The notes under the pieces: model-generated | Seen by the model: the letters and a program-made list of their open reading frames with translations, nothing else | Told to the model about the DNA's origin: nothing | The model's database searches: none | Shown here: one piece after another, positions 42,538-51,153 of the stretch | Layout: every line of letters begins with the position of its first letter | Numbering within the stretch: the first letter of the stretch is position 1 | Source: Desertimonas flava | GTDB lineage: Bacteria; Actinomycetota; Acidimicrobiia; Acidimicrobiales; Ilumatobacteraceae | Reading direction: 5' to 3' | NCBI RefSeq assembly: GCF_003426815.1 | Contig: NZ_QKYK01000001.1 | Coordinates: forward strand, 434,001 to 498,000 | Length of the DNA stretch: 64,000 bases | Program-made: the position numbers and the translations under genes

Positions 42538-43434
42538 ATGCCTCCGGAGTGCGTGAACCCGGTGAACGGGAGTCTGGTGCCGGTGCTCTCGGCTGCCCGG
42601 GTGCTGGTGGTGGCGGGCAAGGGCGGAGTCGGCAAGACAACGGTAACGGCAGTTCTGGCGTCAGCGGCCGCCGCCGCAGGTCACCGCGTCCTCGCCGTCG
42701 AGCTCGACGGCAAGCCGGTCCTGTCCCGCCTCGTCGGTGACATCCCGCTGCTCGAGCTGTCGGCTCCGGCCGCCCTCGAGGACTATCTGCGTGACCACGG
42801 ATTCGGGCGGATCGCCAAGCGTCTCACCGCCTCCGGCGTGATCGACGTGGTGTCGACGGCGGCGCCGGGGATCGACGACATCGTGGTCCTGGGCAAGATC
42901 AAGCAGCTCGCGCGCACCGGCGAGTGGGATCTCATCGTCGTCGACGGCCCGGCTGCCGGGCACGCCGTCACGATGCTCACGTCGCCGGCGGGCATGCATG
43001 ACGCCGTTCGCGGCGGGCCGGTGCGGTCGCAGGCCGACGACGTGCTGGAGCTGCTCCACGACCCGGCCCGATGCAATGTGGTTCTTGTCACGTTGCCCGA
43101 GACGACGCCGGTGAACGAGACGATCGAGACAGCCTTTGCCCTCGAGGACCGGGTCGGCGTGACGCTCGGGCCGGTGATCGTCAACGCCGTCGACGTCGGG
43201 CCCGCCGTCCACGCACCGGGTGACGGGGACCGCTTCGGCGACGACTGGGCGGCGCTCGTGCAGGCCGCCGAGTTCCGGCGCCAGCGACGGGAGATGCAGA
43301 CGGCGGCGATCACCCGGCTGGCCGAGGCCCTGCCCCTGCCGCAGCTGCACGTCCCGCTGGCCGCGGCGTCCGAGCTCGGTCCCGACGTGGTCACCAAGCT
43401 GGCGGCCGCGGTGACCCCGGGAAGCGTTCGATGA
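42538..43434 (+). CDS. ArsA/Get3-like ATPase, first subunit
   Basis: 298 aa. Deviant Walker A VVAGKGGVGKTTVTAV (residues ~22-36), LAVELDGKPVLSRLVGD, switch-like DLIVVDGPAAGHAVTML, and VTLPETTPVNETIETAFAL. Matches the smaller subunit of the mycobacterial Rv3679-Rv3680 Get3-like complex. Start ambiguous: ATG 42538 or GTG 42577, the latter with GGGAG upstream and leaving room for a promoter. ATGA overlap with the next gene. Confidence 0.88.
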   Translation: MPPECVNPVNGSLVPVLSAARVLVVAGKGGVGKTTVTAVLASAAAAAGHRVLAVELDGKPVLSRLVGDIPLLELSAPAALEDYLRDHGFGRIAKRLTASGVIDVVSTAAPGIDDIVVLGKIKQLARTGEWDLIVVDGPAAGHAVTMLTSPAGMHDAVRGGPVRSQADDVLELLHDPARCNVVLVTLPETTPVNETIETAFALEDRVGVTLGPVIVNAVDVGPAVHAPGDGDRFGDDWAALVQAAEFRRQRREMQTAAITRLAEALPLPQLHVPLAAASELGPDVVTKLAAAVTPGSVR

Positions 43435-44582
43435 GCGGCCGGGAGCGCCGGGACGCCGGCCTCGGACCCGTGGTCGACGGCGCCGGCGTGGTGGTGTGCT
43501 GCGGTCCTGGTGGCGTGGGCAAGACGACGGCAGCCGCGGCGATCGGCGTGGAGGGGGCCCGGCGGGGCCGGCGGGCCGTGGTCGTCACGATCGACCCGGC
43601 CCGGCGACTGGCCGACGCCCTCGGGCTCGCCGACGGCCTCGGGCCCGAGCCGACGCGCGTCTCCCTGGACGAGGCCGGTCTCGCAACCGACAGCGACTCC
43701 GGCGGCGACTCCAGCAGCGACGGTGGCGAGCTGTGGGCGATGATGCTCGACACCGAGGCGGCGTTCGTCGACGTCGTGCGCCGCAATGCCGAGTCGCCGG
43801 AACAGGCCGAGCGGATCCTGGCCAACCCGTTCTTCCGCAACATGGCGGTCTCGCTCAGCGGCACCCAGGAGTACATGGCGGCCGAGACGCTGCACCTGCT
43901 GCACCATGACGAGCGCTTCGACCTGGTCGTGGTCGACACCCCGCCGACCAGGAACGCCCTCGACTTCCTCGAGGCGCCGGGCGTCCTGGCCCGGTTCCTC
44001 GACCACCGCCTGTTCCGGCTGATGATGCTGCCGGCCCAGCGCGGCATGCGGATCGTCGGCGTCGCCACGCAACCGTTCCTGCGCGCCATCGGCAAGGTGG
44101 TGGGGTCCGACGTCCTTGCCGACGCCGTGGCCTTCTTCCAGGGATTCGCCGGCATGGAACAGGGCTTTCGCCGTCGCGCCGACGAGGTGATCGGCCTGCT
44201 CCGGTCCGACGTCACCCGGTTCGTCGTGGTCACGTCCCCCCGCCACGAGGCGGTCATCGAGTCGACGTGGTTCGTCGACCAGCTCGCCGATCAGGGGATC
44301 GAGGGCATCGCCGGTGTCGTCAATCGCATCCATCCCGCGTTCGGTGACGGCTCGGCGGCCGACGCCGCCGCCGAGGCCGATCGGCTCGAGGCCGTCGATG
44401 ACCCAGCAGCCGGGCTGTGGAGGAACCTCGCCGAGCTACGGGCGTTGCGTGAGGCCGAGCTGTCCCAGGTGGCCGAGTTCGCCAAGCTCTTCGACGACGG
44501 GGTGCTGGTGGAGGTGCCGCTGCTGTCGGGCGACGTCCACGACCGCGACGGCATCGACCACGTCCGCAAGGCGCTGTTCTGA
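43431..44582 (+). CDS. ArsA/Get3-like ATPase, second subunit
   Basis: 383 aa. Walker A VVCCGPGGVGKTTAAAAIG (residues ~21-39), VVTIDPARRLADALGL, DLVVVDTPPTRNALDFLEAP (switch II), RFVVVTSPRHEAVIES, and VVNRIHP (A-loop Asn). As in Rv3680 it lacks TRC40 CxxC inserts. The pair forms a hetero-ATPase in mycobacteria, implicated in glycerol/stress tolerance. Coupled to the upstream subunit, and followed by a stand-alone receiver gene. Confidence 0.9.
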   Translation: MSGRERRDAGLGPVVDGAGVVVCCGPGGVGKTTAAAAIGVEGARRGRRAVVVTIDPARRLADALGLADGLGPEPTRVSLDEAGLATDSDSGGDSSSDGGELWAMMLDTEAAFVDVVRRNAESPEQAERILANPFFRNMAVSLSGTQEYMAAETLHLLHHDERFDLVVVDTPPTRNALDFLEAPGVLARFLDHRLFRLMMLPAQRGMRIVGVATQPFLRAIGKVVGSDVLADAVAFFQGFAGMEQGFRRRADEVIGLLRSDVTRFVVVTSPRHEAVIESTWFVDQLADQGIEGIAGVVNRIHPAFGDGSAADAAAEADRLEAVDDPAAGLWRNLAELRALREAELSQVAEFAKLFDDGVLVEVPLLSGDVHDRDGIDHVRKALF

Positions 44583-44628
44583 GCGGCGCCCTGGGGTGAC
44601 GGGCGGCCCGTCGGATACTCTGCGAGCC

Positions 44629-45144
44629 GTGCACGTTCTGCTCGCAACGGATGCCAAGTGGCTGGTCGACGACGTCGTCGCCGTGCTCGGTGACGAGAAC
44701 ACGTCGTTCACGGTGTGCTCGGACGGTCGCGAGGTCGCCCGGCAGGTCACCAAGGCGATGAAGCAGGACCACTCGTTCGACATCGGCATCTTCGACCTGC
44801 AGATCGGCTCGATGGGTGGCATGGCCGTGACGATGGCCCTCCGCCTCGACGCCTCGGCGGGGCGGGCGCCGGCGATCCCGGTGCTGATGCTGCTCGACCG
44901 CGAGGCCGACATCCACCTCGCCCGCCGCAGTGGCGCCGAGGGCTGGATGGTGAAGCCGCTCGACCCGCTGCGCCTGCGCCGGGCCGTGCGCACCGTCGCC
45001 ACCGGCGGCACCTACACCGAGGGCATCGACGAGGCCACCGGCACCGCCGTCGACACCTCCGAGGCCGCAGCCGCCCCCGCCGACGAGGGTGCCGAGACCG
45101 TCGACACCGCCGAGGGTGCCGACGCCGTCCCCGCCGCCACCTGA
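44629..45144 (+). CDS. Stand-alone response-regulator receiver domain
   Basis: 171 aa. Receiver: HVLLATDAKWLVDDVVAVL, phosphoacceptor Asp in IGIFDLQIGSMGGMAV (near residue 52), VLMLLDREADIHLARR, GAEGWMVKPLDPLRLRRAV (conserved Lys). The first acidic pair is TD, not DD. An acidic Ala-rich tail (TSEAAAAPADEGAETV) replaces any output domain. GTG start with TACTCT 7 nt upstream suggests leaderless expression. No kinase adjoins; partner unknown. Confidence 0.85.
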   Translation: MHVLLATDAKWLVDDVVAVLGDENTSFTVCSDGREVARQVTKAMKQDHSFDIGIFDLQIGSMGGMAVTMALRLDASAGRAPAIPVLMLLDREADIHLARRSGAEGWMVKPLDPLRLRRAVRTVATGGTYTEGIDEATGTAVDTSEAAAAPADEGAETVDTAEGADAVPAAT

Positions 45145-45172
45145 CGCCGGCGTCCACGCTCGACCGTCACCC

Positions 45173-45241
45173 CCCGACCCACCCGAGTGTTGAAGCGCGC
45201 CCGAGTGTGGAATGCCCCACAGGTGGGCGTCCCACACTCGG
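45173..45241 (-). repeat. 69-bp dispersed intergenic repeat, copy 2
   Basis: In minus orientation it matches 6201-6269 end to end: CCGAGTGTGGG at one edge and TTCAACACTCGG plus TGGGTCGGG at the other, with a divergent central 14 nt. It lies between the receiver gene and tRNA-Pro. Confidence 0.75.
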
Positions 45242-45315
45242 ATGGACGTCCGTCGCCGAATCGCCGAACGGAGTGATCGGAACCGACCCGCGGCCGGTAG
45301 CGTGTGCAGCCGCTA

Positions 45316-45393
45316 CGGGGTGTAGCGCAGCTTGGTTAGCGCGCCACGTTCGGGACGTGGAGGCCGGAGGTTCAAATCCTCTCACCCCGACCA
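45316..45393 (+). tRNA. tRNA-Pro (anticodon CGG)
   Basis: Cloverleaf starting CGGGGTGTAGCGCAGC, anticodon stem-loop CCACGTTCGGGACGTGG, T-arm GGAGGTTCAAATCCTCT, acceptor CACCCCG, discriminator A, encoded CCA (45391-45393). It decodes CCG. Confidence 0.95.
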
Positions 45394-45507
45394 TCTGATG
45401 TCTCGGGACATCGGCGACGGTCCGATCCTCCGGGGTCGGACTGTGAAGGTTCTGGGTTCGGGTGTTGGTCATCGGTGTGTCGGGTCGCCGTTGTCGTGCG
45501 CGGGAAT

Positions 45508-46362
45508 TCACGCCGTCGTTTCGCTGAGCCCGGCGCCCGACAAGGCGTCGTCGAAGGATCGGGCCGGTCGCCCGAGGACCTGTTGCACACCCGGTGAGAG
45601 GTACTCGTTGGCACCCTCGCGGATCGCCGTGAACAGGTTCATGAGCAGCTCGACGACAGGCGCCGGCAGGTACGCCGACGCGGCATCGGCCCACACGTCG
45701 ACTTCGACCGGCTCGAAACGGAGCTCGCGGCCGGTCACTCGGGCCAGACGCGCCACGGCGTCGTCGAACGTGAGCAGTTCGGGGCCCGACAGGTCGTAGG
45801 TGGCGTCGTGCGGGCCGTCGCCGATGAGTGCGCTGACGGCGACCGCCGCGATGTCCGCCGTGTCGACGAACGGCTCGCGACCGTCACCGACGGGCAACCG
45901 GAGCACGCCCTCGGCGAGCTCGTCGACGAACAAGCCCTCGGTGAAGTTCTGGGAGAACCACGACGGGCGCAGCACCGTGGTGGGGAGGGCGCCCTGGCGT
46001 ACCGCCGCTTCGACCTCCAGGAGCACACCGTCGCCGCCCTGCTCGGGCTGCCGCGCCGACAAGAGCACGAGGCGTTCGAGTCCCGCCGCCTCTGCCTCGG
46101 CGACGAAGCGCTCGATGTCCGACGGGACGTCGGGCGGCACGACGTAGGCGGAGCGGGCACCGGCGAGCGCCGGCGCCCACGAGTCGGGCTCGGTCCAGTC
46201 GAAGTATGTGGGTGACGACCGGCTCGTCGGCCGCACGTCGGCCCCGGCATCGGTGAGTGCCGCCAGCACGCGCCGCCCGGTTTTGCCTGTCGCCCCGATG
46301 ATCAGGATGGGGCCGTCGTCGGACGGTCGGGCGGTTGCGCGGAGTGGTTCAAACGTTGTCAT
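45508..46362 (-). CDS. NmrA-like NAD(P)-binding protein
   Basis: 284 aa atypical short-chain dehydrogenase. Nucleotide loop ILIIGATGKTGRRVLAAL (GxxGxxG, residues ~19-36), YVVPPDVPSDIERFVAEAEAAGLERLVLLSARQ, TVLRPSWFSQNF and FVDTADIAAVAVSAL. No Tyr-Lys active pair, as usual for NmrA/QOR2-type redox sensors or quinone reductases. Divergent from the AraC regulator across 80 bp, so probably its target. Confidence 0.88.
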   Translation of the reverse strand: MTTFEPLRATARPSDDGPILIIGATGKTGRRVLAALTDAGADVRPTSRSSPTYFDWTEPDSWAPALAGARSAYVVPPDVPSDIERFVAEAEAAGLERLVLLSARQPEQGGDGVLLEVEAAVRQGALPTTVLRPSWFSQNFTEGLFVDELAEGVLRLPVGDGREPFVDTADIAAVAVSALIGDGPHDATYDLSGPELLTFDDAVARLARVTGRELRFEPVEVDVWADAASAYLPAPVVELLMNLFTAIREGANEYLSPGVQQVLGRPARSFDDALSGAGLSETTA

Positions 46363-46442
46363 CAGCTCACGTTGACGGGATCAGGTGATCGTTTCCATGG
46401 CTACGAAGCGCTGATTCATACGCGATCGTCTACGGTGGCGCT

Positions 46443-47390
46443 GTGGATGCAACCGATCTCGCGCTGCGCGACCTCCGCGTCGTCGACTCGATGGTCGGAC
46501 GGTCACTGGTCGAGCCGCCCTGGGGAATCGCCGTCGACTCCGACGACACGTGCATGCTCGCCGCCGTGACGCAGGGCGAGATGTGGGCGACTCGTGCCGG
46601 GAGCCCGCCCGTGCATCTGGGATCGGGAGACGTCGTGGTGTCCTGCGGTGGCGCCACGCTCCGGCTCGGCGACCGTCCCGACAGCGACGTCGACGTGGTG
46701 ATCGCCGGCAGGGACGCGTGCTACGACCCCTCGACCGGTGCCGACCTCAGCGAACGTTGCCTGATCGGTGGGCGCACCTTCGGCAGCCGCGACGGTTCCG
46801 TCTCGGTCCTCGTCGCCGCCTTCGCCACCACGGGTGCGACCTACGACCTGCTGGCTGCGGACCTGCCGGCGATGCTCATCGTGCCGTCGCACGCCGATGT
46901 GTCGGCGATCCTCGACATCGTCGCGGTCGAGACCGAGTCCAACCGACCTGGCCAGCAGGTCGCCGTCGATCGCCTGATGGAACTGCTCGCCTTGGCCTCC
47001 ATCAGGACCTGGCTACGCGCCGCACCGGCCGAGATCCCCTCCTGGGCGGCCTCGCTCGACGACCCGGTCGCCGGCCCCGCACTCCGGGCGATGCACGCCG
47101 AACCGGCGCGGTCGTGGACGGTTGCCGAACTCGCCGCGCTCGCCGCCGTCTCGCGTTCCGCGTTCGCCCGCCGCTTCCGTGCCCGCGTCGGTGTGGCGCC
47201 GCTCGCCCACCTGGTGCGATGGAGGATGGCGCTGGCCACCGATCTCATGCGCGCTGAGCCGCACCTCGGTCTCGCAGAGGTCGCCGCGGCCGTCGGATAC
47301 TCCGACGCGTTCTCGTTCAGCAACGCGTACCGGCGAGTCCGAGGGGTGTCGCCGTCGCAGGCCCGTCGGAGGCCTGCCCGCTCGGCCTGA
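46443..47390 (+). CDS. AraC-family transcriptional regulator (cupin-type)
   Basis: 315 aa. N-terminal cupin (GIAVDSDDTCMLAAVTQGEMWAT, GDVVVSCGG) and C-terminal two-HTH domain (WTVAELAALAAVSRSAFARRFRARVGVAPLAHLVRWRMALA, LAEVAAAVGYSDAFSFSNAYRRVRGVSPSQ in pieces). These fit the AraC/cupin_6 group, often regulating adjacent SDR or oxidoreductase genes. GTG at 46443 has TACGGT 6 nt upstream and no SD (leaderless). Confidence 0.92.
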   Translation: MDATDLALRDLRVVDSMVGRSLVEPPWGIAVDSDDTCMLAAVTQGEMWATRAGSPPVHLGSGDVVVSCGGATLRLGDRPDSDVDVVIAGRDACYDPSTGADLSERCLIGGRTFGSRDGSVSVLVAAFATTGATYDLLAADLPAMLIVPSHADVSAILDIVAVETESNRPGQQVAVDRLMELLALASIRTWLRAAPAEIPSWAASLDDPVAGPALRAMHAEPARSWTVAELAALAAVSRSAFARRFRARVGVAPLAHLVRWRMALATDLMRAEPHLGLAEVAAAVGYSDAFSFSNAYRRVRGVSPSQARRRPARSA

Positions 47391-47474
47391 CGGCGACGCC
47401 AAGTGTGGCCGCAACGCCGCACCGGCTCGCGCCGCATCGGCGACGCCGAGCGATGGGAGAGGTACCGTCGCTCC

Positions 47475-47858
47475 ATGGGCGTGCACTGGACACTCGGGTA
47501 TGACGCGAGCGACCCGCAGCGACTGGCCAGCTTCTGGGCGGATGCCCTCGGGTACGTCAGCGAACCCGGCTACGACGACGACGATGCGGCGTCGATCATC
47601 GATCCCGATCAGCGTCAGCCGGCGATCGGGTTCCTCCGCGTGCCGGAGGGAAAGACGGCGAAGAATCGCGTGCACATCGACATCCGTGTCGCCGGCGAGC
47701 CGCCGTGGGACATGGTCGAGCGCGAACGCCTCATCCGGGCCACGGTCAGCGACCTGTCGTCTGCGGGGGCCGTGGAGGTTCGCGAGGAGCGCTACGGAGC
47801 GCACCTCGGCCACGTCGTGATGCGCGATCCCGAAGGCAACGAGTTCTGCGTCGCCTAG
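47475..47858 (+). CDS. VOC-fold (glyoxalase-like domain) protein
   Basis: 127 aa. WTLGYDASDPQRLASFWADALGY, RVHIDIRV and MRDPEGNEFCVA are the Glyoxalase_6 family signatures. TACCGT lies 6 nt before the ATG. The AraC gene ends 84 bp upstream. Function unknown. Confidence 0.85.
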   Translation: MGVHWTLGYDASDPQRLASFWADALGYVSEPGYDDDDAASIIDPDQRQPAIGFLRVPEGKTAKNRVHIDIRVAGEPPWDMVERERLIRATVSDLSSAGAVEVREERYGAHLGHVVMRDPEGNEFCVA

Positions 47859-48024
47859 CTGGAGCCCGGGGAGGTTGACCGTGGGGGTGGCGCGGGCGGA
47901 GGTGGGAGTCGACCCGCCGTGTGGCGCCGCGTCGGCACGTCCACGAGCACGGGCACCATGGTCGCTGCCGGCGCCGCGACATCAGCACCTTGGTTGACCT
48001 CGGTCCGGCAGCTGCCAGGCTGGC

Positions 48025-49656
48025 GTGATGTTCGATCACGGTGTCGCCTCGTTCGACCCGACCGCGGACGGCGTGTTGCTGTGGACGCGGACCGCTGTCA
48101 GTGGCCCCGTGTCGTGGACGGTCGCGACCGACGTGGGCATGGGAGATGCCGACGTGGTCGCGTCCGGTGACGTGGATCCCCGCGACGACGTCGGCACCGT
48201 CGTGGTGGACGTCGGTGGCCTGAAGGCTGCGACGACGTACTTCTACGCATTCGCGACCGGCGGGGTCCGGTCGCCGGTCGGCCGGACGCGCACGCTGCCC
48301 GACGGCCCCGTCGGACAGTTCCGCCTGGCTGCTGCCTGCTGCGCGAAGTACGCCGACACGCCGCTCGGGGTGTACCGGGCCATCGCCGACGACGACGTCG
48401 ACCTCGTCGTCCATCTCGGTGACTACGTCTACGACACCGACGCGCCGCGCGGCCACGCTGACGAAGCGACCACAGCGGTCAGCCTGGAGGAGTACGACCG
48501 GCGTTACGCGACCGTGCGCTCCGATCCCGACTGCATGGCCCTTCATCAGCGTCACCCGGTCGTCGCCGTCTGGGACGATGGCGACCTCGCAGACCTCGCA
48601 GCGACCGGGGGCGCGCCGGGCCACGATCCGGCGAAGCACGGGCCGTGGGACGCCCGTGTGCGCGCCGCGCTGACGGCTCGGGCCCGGTGGCTGCCCTCCC
48701 GCTGGTTCGACCCGGAGCGACCGAGCCCGACCTGGGGATCGGTCGTCGTCGACGACCTCGCCGAACTGCTGCTCTTGGACACCCGCGTCGCCGGCCGCGA
48801 CCGGCAAGCCGGCGAGCCGGGGACGCGTGAGCTGCACGACCCGGCGCGCTCGCTGCTCGGTGACGAGCAGCGTCGGTGGTTGAACGACCGGTTGGCGTCC
48901 CGCTCGGTGCAGTGGGCGATCCCGGTCAGCTCCGTGGTGGTCAACGAGATCGTGCTGCCACTTCCCGCCCCCTCCGGCGTCAACTCCAGGCTGCCGCCGG
49001 GCTACGCCTACCTCGACGGCAAGGTGATGCACGACGACCAGTGGGACGGCTATCCGGCCGAGCGCGACAACCTGGCGCGTCGGTTGCGGACACGCCACGA
49101 GGCGGGCCGATCGGCGTTGCTCCTGTCCGGCGACGTCCATGCCTCGTGGGCGTTCGAGGGCCCGATGGATCCCGACGGCGATGATGCGACCGCTGTCGAG
49201 TTCACCGTTCCCGCCGTCTCGTCACCGACGATGGAACAGACGGTCGTGCCTCGCGCACGCGGGCTCGGACGGGTCGTGCGCCGAGCCGTGCAACAGCTTC
49301 CCCACGTCCGTCACGCCGACCTCGTGCACCATGGCTACGGCGTGCTCACGCTCACCCCCGAACGAGCGACGATGACGTGGTGGCACGTCGACCCGTACGC
49401 CGACGACCCGATCGTCGACCGTGCTGTCGGCGCCGTGCTCGCGGTGAACGCCGACGCGTGGCCACCGACCCTTCACGCCGCGACCGACACGGCCGGCTCC
49501 GACCGCCCGCCGGTGCCCCGCAATCCCGTGCCGCCACGTCCCAGCGATCTCCCTGCGCTGCGGCGGGGGCGCCACCGCCGGGCCCTCGCGTGGTCGGGGC
49601 TCGGCGCGCTGGTCTCCCTCGCCGTCTACGCGGTCGGGCGAGGGTGGCGACGCTGA
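48025..49656 (+). CDS. PhoD-like phosphodiesterase/alkaline phosphatase, unusual form
   Basis: 543 aa. FDHGVASFDPTADGVLLWTR and FRLAAACCAKY start the PhoD domain; metal-site HLGDYVYDT (near residue 130) and LLLSGDVHASWAFEG are conserved. The usual WDDHEVxN block reads VWDDGDLADLA, so a His-Glu pair is lost. PhoD normally has a Tat signal; none is seen here (start is at the domain), while a single C-terminal TM (WSGLGALVSLAVYAVGRG) ends the protein. Either a cytosolic-side tail-anchored enzyme or a mis-set N-terminus; GTG 48025 / ATG 48028 are the first starts. Confidence 0.78.
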   Translation: MMFDHGVASFDPTADGVLLWTRTAVSGPVSWTVATDVGMGDADVVASGDVDPRDDVGTVVVDVGGLKAATTYFYAFATGGVRSPVGRTRTLPDGPVGQFRLAAACCAKYADTPLGVYRAIADDDVDLVVHLGDYVYDTDAPRGHADEATTAVSLEEYDRRYATVRSDPDCMALHQRHPVVAVWDDGDLADLAATGGAPGHDPAKHGPWDARVRAALTARARWLPSRWFDPERPSPTWGSVVVDDLAELLLLDTRVAGRDRQAGEPGTRELHDPARSLLGDEQRRWLNDRLASRSVQWAIPVSSVVVNEIVLPLPAPSGVNSRLPPGYAYLDGKVMHDDQWDGYPAERDNLARRLRTRHEAGRSALLLSGDVHASWAFEGPMDPDGDDATAVEFTVPAVSSPTMEQTVVPRARGLGRVVRRAVQQLPHVRHADLVHHGYGVLTLTPERATMTWWHVDPYADDPIVDRAVGAVLAVNADAWPPTLHAATDTAGSDRPPVPRNPVPPRPSDLPALRRGRHRRALAWSGLGALVSLAVYAVGRGWRR

Positions 49657-49831
49657 CCGCTCGTCCGTCGGGATCGGGGTAGGGCCAGCCGTAGCGGGAA
49701 GGCCCGGCCAGCCGGGTGGTGCGCCCGTGCGAGAGGATCGATGATCGAACTCCGATGATCGAAGTCACCCGATCGCACCGGTCGGGAGGGATCCGGCGAA
49801 GGCCACGCGCAGTGCGGTGGCGGGGAGTGCG

Positions 49832-51031
49832 ATGAAGCGCAGCAACACGGTCCGGCCCGGAAGGGGCCTGGCTCGTTCTGGGGGGTGGCGGTCCGTCGGC
49901 GCCGCCGGCCTGTCGTTCGGTTGCGTCGTCGCCGTCGTGGTGATCGCCGCTGGCGCCATGACGTCGGCCGGGATCGCCCTGCCGACCACGACGACGACGA
50001 TCCCCGACAGTGCCCATCGGCCGACGACCGTTCCGAGCACCAGCGGTCCGGTGATCGTGCAGCCGCCGCCTCCAACGACGACGACCACCACACTGCCGAC
50101 GATCGTGGCGCCGGGGCCGCCCCCAACCGCCGGCACGACCACGACCACGACGACGGTGTGGTCGTCGACACCTGACCTGACGTCGCCTGCCGGTCCTGCG
50201 ACGGGCACCGGAGCTCCCGTCGTTCAGGGGTCAGTCACGACGGTCGATGGCCCGATCGTGGTCGGCCGGCTGTCGGCCGGCCCCCACGACTGGCCCGTCG
50301 ACGTGCTCGATCGGCTTCTGGCCGCTGGGTTCGACCTCGGCACGGCATCCGCCGGCGGCGACGGCTCGCTCGACGACCTGGCATCGTGCGTGGACTGCCT
50401 CGAGATCGTCAGCGGCGTCGCCTACCTGATCGGCTGGGAGGAGATCTTCCCGGGGGCGTGGGGATGGCGGCTGTACCTCGAGGTGACGACGAACCGCCCG
50501 GCGATCGGGGCGATCTCGGTGGAGGACGACGACGGGGTCTTCACGCAGTACCAGAACGAGTTCGAGACCGTGTGGGGGCGCACGGTCGGGGTGTACGGCT
50601 CGTGTGCCACCTACCCGGCGTGGGCGTGGGTGGAAGACGCCGACGGCAACACCCGTGTCGGCTACGGCTCGTTCACCACACCGTGCACCGCCGTCGAGTC
50701 GTCGGCCTCGGCGACTGGGCCGGCCGTGCTCGCCGCCCCGACCGCCGCCGACGCCCCGGCGATCGACGACGTGGTGACGCCGACGACGGCGGGGCCGACC
50801 ACCACGTGGTCTCCCACCGACCCCGACGGCGACGGCCTCGATACCGATCAGGAGATGAGGATCGGCACCGACCCCCACGACCCGGACACCGACGACGACG
50901 GGCTGATCGACGGCGAGGAGGTGTTCCTCGGCACCTCGCCGACGGACGCCGACACCGACGGCGACGGCGCGACCGACCTCGCCGAGGAGCAGGCCGGGAC
51001 CGACGCCCTCGATCCCGCCGATCATCCGTGA
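49832..51031 (+). CDS. Secreted protein with calcium-binding (thrombospondin-3-like) repeats
   Basis: 399 aa. Arg-rich start, TM/signal ([20 protein letters not shown]), long Thr/Pro-rich linker (~residues 50-130), a domain with paired Cys ([27 protein letters not shown]), then C-terminal [51 protein letters not shown]: three Asp-rich Ca2+ repeats. GGGGAG precedes ATG 49832; the in-frame GTG at 49817 is less likely. Probably surface anchored or shed; role unknown. Confidence 0.8.
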   Translation: MKRSNTVRPGRGLARSGGWRSVGAAGLSFGCVVAVVVIAAGAMTSAGIALPTTTTTIPDSAHRPTTVPSTSGPVIVQPPPPTTTTTTLPTIVAPGPPPTAGTTTTTTTVWSSTPDLTSPAGPATGTGAPVVQGSVTTVDGPIVVGRLSAGPHDWPVDVLDRLLAAGFDLGTASAGGDGSLDDLASCVDCLEIVSGVAYLIGWEEIFPGAWGWRLYLEVTTNRPAIGAISVEDDDGVFTQYQNEFETVWGRTVGVYGSCATYPAWAWVEDADGNTRVGYGSFTTPCTAVESSASATGPAVLAAPTAADAPAIDDVVTPTTAGPTTTWSPTDPDGDGLDTDQEMRIGTDPHDPDTDDDGLIDGEEVFLGTSPTDADTDGDGATDLAEEQAGTDALDPADHP

Positions 51032-51153
51032 CGTCGGCGTGCTCAGACCCACTCGGTCAGCGGGGCTGAGGACGCAGTCTGCGGCGTGGCCGTGCCCGGC
51101 GGCCGCCGCGTGTACGATCCCTGCCATCAGTGGATCGGCAGGGGAGGGCCGTC

